Program-made: the position numbers and the translations under genes | NCBI GenBank assembly: GCA_031119595.1 | Contig: JAVHXX010000102.1 | Coordinates: forward strand, 1-10,739 | DNA length: 10,739 nt | DNA from: Patulibacter sp. | Lineage (GTDB): Bacteria > Actinomycetota > Thermoleophilia > Solirubrobacterales > Solirubrobacteraceae | Reading direction: 5' to 3' | Part shown: in pieces, positions 7,701 to 10,739 of the stretch | Layout of the letters: every line of letters starts with the position of its first letter | Numbering within the stretch: the first letter of the stretch is position 1 | Notes under the pieces: generated by a model | The model's database searches: none | Seen by the model: the letters and a program-made list of their open reading frames with translations, nothing else | Told to the model about the DNA's origin: nothing

Positions 7701-10313
7701 ACGAACGTGACCGTCAACGTGAACCTGCAGGGTCACTACTGGTACGTCGACCCGTCCGCGCCGACCGCCGGCGCGAACGGAACCTCGCTGCATCCGTACA
7801 CGACGCTCACGGCCGCCGAGGCCGACGCGAACTCGAGCACCGGCGACCAGATCTACGTCGCCGCAGGCACGGTCTCCGGCGCCTCGAGCCTGAAGACGAA
7901 CCAGTCGCTCATCGGGCAGGGCTCCGCCCTCCAGGCGACCCTCACGACCGACGGCGACCCGACGACGAACGACCTGCCCGTCGGCCCCGTCACGGTCGCC
8001 GCCGCGGGCACCCGGCCCGTCCTCAACGCCTCGGGCGCCGCCGTCCTGACGCTCGGCACCGGCACCTCGGTCCAGGGCCTGAACATCGATCCGGACGGCA
8101 CCGCGGACGGCATCAACGGCGCGAGCACCGGTACGACGACCATCACGAACGTGGCCGTGAACGACCAGGGCACCGCGACGACCGGTGACGGCATCGACAT
8201 CTCCGGCGCCTCGTCCAACGTGACCATGACGAACGTCGACGTGACCACGAACGGGTCCGGCGTCGCGCTGAAGCTCGCGAACGGCACCTTCGCCATGGAC
8301 AGCCAGTCCGACATCAACGCGACCGGCGGCCCCGCCCTGTCGACCACGAACGTCGCAGGCGGCACCCTCGCCCCGACCACCCTGTCGACCACGAACAGCT
8401 CGACGTTCGGCGTGACGGTCGGCGGGAGCACCACGGTGACGCCGACGATGCTGACCATCCAGAACCCGGCGACGACGGGCCTCACGGTCGGCGGCGCCGC
8501 GACGTTCACCGCGAACGCCGGCACGAACACGATCAACGCCTCAGGGGGCACCGCGTTCTCGGCGACGTCCGGGTCCGGGTCCGTCTCGCTCGGCGGCGCG
8601 ATCGTCCCCGACGCGGGCGTGCGCGCCGTCGACGTCCAGAGCCGCACCGCCGGCGCCATCACCGTCGGGACCGGCATCACGACGACCGGCACGACCGGCA
8701 TCAACGTGCAGAACAACACCGGCGGCACCGTGACCTTCTCCGGCTCCTCGCAGTCGATCACCGCCGGCGCCTCCACCGGTGTCACCGTGAGCACGAACAC
8801 CGGCGCCACCGTGAACTTCACGGGCGGCGGGCTCGCCATCTCGACGACGTCCGGCACCGGCATGCTCGTCACCGGCGGCGGCACGGTGACCGTGACCGGC
8901 ACCGGCAACACGATCGCGTCGACCGGCGGCGGCACCGCCCTGGGCGTCAGCAGCACGCAGATCGGTGCCGGGAAGCTCATCTTCAAATCGATCTCCACGT
9001 CGAACGCGACGAACGGCATCACCGTCGTGAACACGGGCAGCGCCGGCGGACTGCACGTGACGGGCACCGGCACGACCGCAGGTTCGGGCGGCACGATCTC
9101 GGGCGCGACGGGCAGCGGCGTGGTCGCCACGGCCACCGCCGACCTGTCGCTCGCGAACATGACGATCACGAACAGCCTCGACCACGGCGTCAACGGCACG
9201 AACGTCAACGGCATCACCCTCACGAACGACACGATCACCGGCAGCGGCAACGCGACCGGCGAGAACAACGTCGAGCTGAACCAGCTCTCCGGGACGTCGT
9301 CGATCGCGAACTCGACGATCGGTTCCCCGGACACGAACAACATCCACGTCCGCAACACCAGCGGCTCCGCGACCCTCGGGATCACCGGCAACACGATCTC
9401 GATGGACCCGACCCGCGCGGACCAGCAGAACGACTCCATCCTCATCGAGGGTGCCGGCACGATGAACGCGACCATCGCGAACAACGGCATCACCGGCGCC
9501 GCCGGTGACCACATCGAGGTCGCGCCCTCGGGCGCGGCCGCGTGGACCGCGGACGTCAACCACAACACGCTCAGCAGCAGCCTCACGCCGCAGAACGGCG
9601 AGGACCTCGGCGGCGGCATCTCGCTCGCGGCCGCCTCGCTCACCGGCACGTTCAAGTACAAGGTCGACGACAACTCCGTCGTCGGTGACGAGCAGGGCGC
9701 GGCGATCAGTGCGGTCCAGCTCTCCGGCACCGGCGCGGTGAACGGCGAGATCAAGAACAACACGCTCGGGACCCAGGGCACGCCGCTCTCGGCGTCGCGC
9801 CAGGGCAACGGCATCGCCGTCGACCAGGGCGGCGAGGGCGCGCACACCGTGCTCATCGACGGCAACACCGTCGACGGCTACGCGAACGCCGGCATCATCC
9901 TGACCTCCGGCCAGGGTCCGACCGCCGACACCAACACGGGCACCCTGCTCAACGCGACCGTCACGAACAACACCGTCCGCGGCCCCGCGACGAGCCCGGT
10001 GCCCGCCGTCGCCGGCATCTACCTCGACTCGGGCGTCAACGGCACGCAGTCGCTGAAGACCTGCCTGCTGATGAACGGCAACACCGTCCGCGACGACACG
10101 TTCTCACCGTCGCTCGGCAGCGACGTCCGGCTCACGCAGGACAGCCCGTCGAGCGTGATCCTGCCCGGCTACGCCGGCGGCCCCACGGACACCACGGCGC
10201 TCGCGACCTACACGGCGCCGAGGAACGGCACCCTGGCGAGCCACACCTCGTTCGACACGAGCAACGGCACGTACACGGGTGGGGCGGCCTGCACGCTGCC
10301 GACGCTCTTCTGA
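1755..10313 (+). CDS. Giant secreted protein: pseudo-caspase-like head, cadherin-like repeats, beta-helix; putative adhesin
   Basis: One uninterrupted frame of 2852 codons from GTG 1755. A TTG at 1797 preceded by GGTGGGG is an attractive alternative start, because it leaves a normal Sec signal peptide (basic n-region ISRMSR, hydrophobic core, cleavage after SASA at residue 40). Domain order: about 41-200, a propeptide-like region (FYADQAPYQAYAHRGHLALVD, DGRLPFY); about 205-455, a caspase-like fold with H replaced by R301 and C by P351; about 470-490, a Pro-rich linker; 491-578, an Ig/cadherin-like (tandem-95 type) domain; 579-1772, nine cadherin-like repeats; 1773-1887 and 1888-1993, two divergent Ig/cadherin-like domains; 1994-2852, a right-handed parallel beta-helix. 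Mature Cys occur only at 227, 291, 2770 and 2846. No LPXTG, C-terminal helix, SLH, LysM or choline-binding module is visible. The likely role is a very long extracellular adhesin or matrix fibre, inferred from architecture. The ORF is certain; the function is not. Confidence 0.95.
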   Translation: MFRRTRFRPFGGATLTISRMSRCLLGSLVLTLVVAPSASAAISNATAAKRAVAALHAKQGSSPVIVFRSGAALGSGAVISQAGSSAAPSGKRSKTGVVTTPTKAIFRVAKGHRAYLFYADQAPYQAYAHRGHLALVDAGTGKVRVSPTLSSPPVIDGRLPFYMRTNAAYRDPKNHVFSRAYKITTAAAGSARTAQASLTTFRIDRAPIKDLSIAKAAADQLAADHACSLRVSDTYGEFYDFTGADQTRARVGDLFFQLSQLNPGFIDQRYSRTSGVSPLGALDALISTKGCKDILLYVAGRGFSSGSPTTVGIGTRVTETGVRQQLLRAAELQAFIAAHPSVNFSVTVDAPYSKGVLAAVAGDRNVLIAESGAGATGASFGYLPEVFVNGTRIANTGNPNGLLEFTNRVLSGMNSFLSSSTEVNAAIAARRDGSAPSFLAVLLGRAYSLGEPDDLPAVTGIQRPLFTPTFLNPNGPPPAPATQTPAPQPPVASDASVSTPEDTPLAIALPGSAPAGTTPTYSIDSGPQHGTLSGTGQTRTYTPAKDYAGQDSFTFSIAVGALKATGTVSITVTPVDDPAVVTTSAGSPTFTEGGGAISADPTLTVADVDDDTLTGARVAITAGRSADDVLGFTPQAGITGAYDASTGVLTFSGTAPVVDYQAVLRSITFAITGANPAAGTRTLSYQAADGQGLGPVATRAVSVVVVDDAPVLTGTPATLAYTENDPATAVGPGIAIVDPDSPTMHSATVAITGGYVAAEDRLAFTATGGITGAFDTATGVLTLTGEAPTATYAAALAAVTYANLGDDPTTAPRTLTFRVDDGQLASNAVTSQVTVTAVNDAPVVTTSSGSTDYTENAAAVAVDPTITVTDADDTSLTGATVSLTTGFQPGEDVLAFTTIGSISGTYNGLTGVLTLSGAGTVAAYQAALRTVTYADTSDDPSAAARTVSFTATDGTDVSAAATRGVTVTPVDDAPTVSTTAGSATYTEGASPAVIDAGIAVADVDSTTLASATIAITNNFVSGDALTFVDGNGITGSYASATGVLTLSGSASVASYAAALASITYSTTNDDPTAATRTVSFTVSDGTLASATATRGVAVTPTNDPPTVTTSSDAEATYTEGQAGSVVIDGGITVADPDDTTLASATVTIAPGDLVSGDTLATHGILPGGVTPSYDAATGVLTITGTATVTQYQTILAAITYANTRTDLSDGSRSVSFAVSDGAASSTPASKTVHFDAIDTAPTLVAGADVTTWTEGSAPEPVAPTLTATDVDNANLAGATAAITTNAGAGDRLDFATQNGISGTFDPATFTLTLTGTATVAQYQAALRSIAYESTDDDVSPFTRTISYSATDGELTSAAVTHDIAVVPTDDAPTVTTSSDPANTYAEAAATGAIVDASLTVTDPDSTALVGATAQITTGLTSGDVLGVTVLAGVTASYDAATGRLTLTGSAPVSEYETILRSVTFSTTRTDLGDSSRTVTFKADDGTLTSAGATHAVNFAAVNSAPSLTTSGGSTAYTEGAAAVAIDTALTVADADDTNQQGAHVTIVSPVLGDTLGFTAQNNISGSFDAATGVLTLSGTDTVAHYQSALRSVTFSNTTNHALTSVGRTIRFTVQDPAGATSVPATKTVAVTAVNDAPTVTLSSSVPAFTEGDPALTIDAGVSVTDPDSASLASAEVKLTNPVAGDTLALAAGYTLPAGISVAGASTATDLQLTGAAPLADYTAALAHVTFFTASANPTGTTRVARFTATDTGSATSSNADKFISVTDVNSAPVAVTDAFTTNETTVATGNVRTNDTDPDDATGTLVVDRVAGSAANVGTQITLPSGALVTISSAGAISYDPNHAFDALQVGGPNGTDSVTYRVVDPHGATSNTATVTFTITPVNTAPTAPTSTFNALRNTALEVKDTGSSIGPKVHVTGDLLAGASDPDDTTLTVTVQTISSANGGSVDLAADGTFVYVSNPASASASDHFTYQLNDAHGGHTNVTVNVNLQGHYWYVDPSAPTAGANGTSLHPYTTLTAAEADANSSTGDQIYVAAGTVSGASSLKTNQSLIGQGSALQATLTTDGDPTTNDLPVGPVTVAAAGTRPVLNASGAAVLTLGTGTSVQGLNIDPDGTADGINGASTGTTTITNVAVNDQGTATTGDGIDISGASSNVTMTNVDVTTNGSGVALKLANGTFAMDSQSDINATGGPALSTTNVAGGTLAPTTLSTTNSSTFGVTVGGSTTVTPTMLTIQNPATTGLTVGGAATFTANAGTNTINASGGTAFSATSGSGSVSLGGAIVPDAGVRAVDVQSRTAGAITVGTGITTTGTTGINVQNNTGGTVTFSGSSQSITAGASTGVTVSTNTGATVNFTGGGLAISTTSGTGMLVTGGGTVTVTGTGNTIASTGGGTALGVSSTQIGAGKLIFKSISTSNATNGITVVNTGSAGGLHVTGTGTTAGSGGTISGATGSGVVATATADLSLANMTITNSLDHGVNGTNVNGITLTNDTITGSGNATGENNVELNQLSGTSSIANSTIGSPDTNNIHVRNTSGSATLGITGNTISMDPTRADQQNDSILIEGAGTMNATIANNGITGAAGDHIEVAPSGAAAWTADVNHNTLSSSLTPQNGEDLGGGISLAAASLTGTFKYKVDDNSVVGDEQGAAISAVQLSGTGAVNGEIKNNTLGTQGTPLSASRQGNGIAVDQGGEGAHTVLIDGNTVDGYANAGIILTSGQGPTADTNTGTLLNATVTNNTVRGPATSPVPAVAGIYLDSGVNGTQSLKTCLLMNGNTVRDDTFSPSLGSDVRLTQDSPSSVILPGYAGGPTDTTALATYTAPRNGTLASHTSFDTSNGTYTGGAACTLPTLF
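2367..3119 (+). other. Caspase-like (clan CD) head domain with both catalytic residues replaced
   Basis: Residues about 205-455 of the giant protein. The order of elements matches secreted bacterial caspase-like proteases: helix SIAKAAADQLAADHAC, then a hydrophobic strand ending in the His motif, about 50 residues later a second strand ending in the Cys motif, then a third strand (NVLIAESGAGATG), then a Ser/Ala-rich helical part. Active relatives have GHG and D-A/S-C-Y/F-S-G. Here I read LLYVAGRGF (R301 for His) and VTVDAPYSKG (P351 for Cys). The flanking Gly, Asp, Tyr and Ser are kept, so the fold is probably retained without proteolysis. C227 and C291 might form a disulfide. The fold assignment comes from motif memory, not a search. 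Confidence 0.55.
3489..7070 (+). repeat. Nine tandem cadherin-like repeats (131-136 residues each)
   Basis: Units start at nt 3489, 3885, 4281, 4677, 5070, 5478, 5871, 6270 and 6666. The lengths are 132, 132, 132, 131, 136, 131, 133, 132 and 135 residues; the first three periods are exactly 396 nt. Each unit runs: [TV]V[TS]T.SG...YTEG, then V.D.D...L..A...I, then D.L.F....GI.G.YD..TGVLTL.G, then V..Y..AL..[VI]TY, then RT..F...DG, and closes with a D/N-D-A-P linker before the next unit. The acidic D.D, DG and linker Asp residues are typical of Ca2+-binding cadherin/VCBS-type beta-sandwiches. The units are clearly homologous as protein but well diverged as DNA, which should limit recombination and suggests an old expansion. 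R9 is the most divergent unit. Stacked units of this kind form extended, calcium-stiffened rods in known adhesins. Confidence 0.88.
7071..7733 (+). other. Two divergent Ig/cadherin-like (tandem-95/VCBS-type) domains linking repeats to beta-helix
   Basis: Residues 1773-1887 and 1888-1993. They keep the hallmarks of tandem-95/VCBS-like modules (N.AP start, VRTNDTDPDD and LLAGASDPDD, ISYDPN and FVYVSNP, DSVTYRVVD and DHFTYQLND followed by GG or GAT). They lack the YTEG and TGVLTLSG motifs of the nine-repeat array, so they are a different subfamily, more like the single domain at 491-578. They appear to join the rod to the beta-helix. Confidence 0.7.
7734..10310 (+). other. C-terminal right-handed parallel beta-helix domain
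   Basis: Residues 1994-2852. The entry motif YWYVDPSAP..GANGTSLHPYTTL...GDQIYVAAGT is typical of the cap and first coil of pectate-lyase-like beta-helices. Next comes a Thr/Gly/Ser-rich stretch (about 2150-2480), then an Asn-ladder section (about 2540-2790) with recurring [VI].NN[TGS][VIL] coils: GNTISM, NNGITG, NHNTLS, DNSVVG, NNTLGT, GNTVDG, NNTVRG and GNTVRD. No polysaccharide-lyase catalytic signature was recognised, so a binding or structural role is more likely. The chain ends in ACTLPTLF; C2770 and C2846 could close the C-terminal cap. Confidence 0.8.
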
Positions 10314-10337
10314 GCCGGCGCCGTTCGTCCGTTCCGA

Positions 10338-10365
10338 TTGTCCGGTCCGCCGATCCGTTGATACA
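10338..10365 (+). promoter_or_regulatory. Weak candidate promoter for the Tat-signal gene
   Basis: TTGTCC (10338-10343) and GATACA (10360-10365), separated by 16 bases, loosely fit a sigma-70 type promoter. They sit 25-50 bases after the giant gene's stop in its AT-richest flank. The match is poor, and the gene could instead be read through from the giant gene. Confidence 0.2.
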
Positions 10366-10392
10366 CCGTTCCATGCGCCCCGCACCCATGCC

Positions 10393-10415
10393 GGCCCGTC
10401 GCGACGCGGCGGGCC
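10393..10415 (+). terminator. Strong hairpin downstream of the giant gene
   Basis: GGCCCGTCGC and GCGGCGGGCC pair over 10 bp as RNA (nine Watson-Crick pairs and one G-U) around a GAC loop, 80 bases after the giant gene's TGA. There is no T-tract. It is either a T-less terminator for the giant gene or a leader structure of the next gene. If the downstream gene began at ATG 10373 the hairpin would lie inside its coding sequence, which is one reason to prefer GTG 10439. Confidence 0.4.
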
Positions 10416-10438
10416 CCCTCGCCGAGGACTCCCCCACC

Positions 10439-10739
10439 GTGCACGACCATCGACTCAGCCGCCGGACCATGCTCCAGGCCTCCGGCTACGGCGCCCTCGT
10501 CCTCACGCTGCCGCTCGCGGCCGGCGCGACGGCATCGGTGGCCGAGGCGGCCGCCGTCCCGGCGTCGCTGCGGCGCGCGTCGTACCTCGGGCTGGTCGGT
10601 GAGACCTTCGCCGTCGACAGCGACTCGATCGACCCGGCCGTCTTCGGCATCGCGTCCTACGAGTCACCCACCGCGCCCGCGCCGCGCATCGACCGCCGCT
10701 CGGCCATCCAGGTGCCCGCGGTCAAGCGGTCCCGTGACC
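10439..10739 (+). CDS. Tat-exported protein, 3' end missing; possible DUF6916-like
   Basis: The frame is open from GTG 10439 to the right edge (about 100 codons). The start was chosen because GAGGA (10424-10428) lies 10 bases upstream and gives a compact Tat signal: short basic n-region, LSRRTMLQ (twin Arg at codons 8-9 from this start), a hydrophobic core YGALVLTLPLAAGATA, and an Ala-rich cleavage region near VAEAAA. The same frame also opens at ATG 10373 and ATG 10388, but without a ribosome site and across the hairpin. After the signal, SLRRASYLGLVGETFAVD recalls small actinobacterial Tat-signal proteins annotated as DUF6916. That name is from memory and tentative. The visible mature part has no Cys and contains a Pro/Ala/Arg-rich stretch. 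Tat export implies folding in the cytoplasm first. It is co-oriented with and 125 bases from the giant gene, so a functional link is possible but unproven. Confidence 0.75.
   Translation, partial: MHDHRLSRRTMLQASGYGALVLTLPLAAGATASVAEAAAVPASLRRASYLGLVGETFAVDSDSIDPAVFGIASYESPTAPAPRIDRRSAIQVPAVKRSRD

Noticed and set aside
2205..7793. A 1862-codon open frame on the minus strand opposite the repeat array
   Set aside because: Its Arg/Gly/Val/Asp-rich low-complexity composition is what the reverse complement of G/C-ending sense codons gives. No domains, signal or start context are visible, and the plus-strand frame has clear homologous repeats.
8566..8582. Short GGGTCC tandem repeat inside the giant gene
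   Set aside because: Only about two to three copies, and it encodes ordinary Ser/Gly residues; too short to call a phase-variation tract.
7853..9868. A 671-codon minus-strand frame opposite the beta-helix (and a 434-codon frame within it)
   Set aside because: The composition (Pro/Val/Thr-rich or Arg/Asp/Val-rich) mirrors the Thr/Gly/Asn codons of the real gene; it is a shadow without recognisable domains.

Overview
The window is GC-rich DNA in which coding codons almost always end in G or C. GTG/TTG starts look likely and Shine-Dalgarno sequences are weak. This suggests a high-GC Actinomycetota; Thermoleophilia (Solirubrobacterales/Patulibacter-like) is my best guess. That guess rests on the style of the giant secreted protein and its Tat-exported neighbour, not on any marker gene.

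Layout, left to right. (1) Positions 1-927, minus strand: a sensory protein with two PAS domains, cut by the left edge just where a GGDEF-like (probably degenerate) domain seems to begin. (2) Positions 928-1111: a leader/intergenic stretch with a GC hairpin, a CAGGTG-type inverted-repeat cluster (1015-1045) and a terminator-like hairpin (1088-1106). (3) Positions 1112-1519, minus strand: a small unrecognised protein of 135 residues. (4) Positions 1520-1754: a divergent promoter region with a 12-bp palindrome and a possible three-helix leader RNA. (5) Positions 1755-10313, plus strand: one giant secreted protein of up to 2852 residues, filling about 80% of the window. (6) Positions 10314-10438: a short intergenic stretch with a perfect 10-bp hairpin. 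(7) Position 10439 (or 10373) to the right edge, plus strand: the start of a Tat-exported protein, cut by the edge.

The giant protein is the main item. From N to C terminus it has a Sec signal peptide, a head resembling secreted caspase-like (clan CD) proteases, a Pro-rich linker, one Ig/cadherin-like (tandem-95 type) domain, nine tandem 131-136-residue cadherin-like repeats, two further divergent Ig/cadherin-like domains, and an ~860-residue right-handed parallel beta-helix. The head appears catalytically dead: the expected GHG motif reads GRG and the expected D-A/S-C-Y/F-S-G motif reads D-A-P-Y-S-K-G. No LPXTG motif, C-terminal membrane helix or recognisable cell-wall anchor is visible, so how the protein stays on the cell (if it does) is unknown. 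The architecture suggests an adhesin or matrix/stalk protein carrying a pseudo-protease head.

How the genes might work together is inference only. A PAS-controlled, possibly c-di-GMP-related sensor on one strand lies near a very large surface or secreted protein on the other. A Tat-exported protein immediately downstream of the giant gene could be a partner. No enzymatic pathway, RNA gene, mobile element or CRISPR array is visible.
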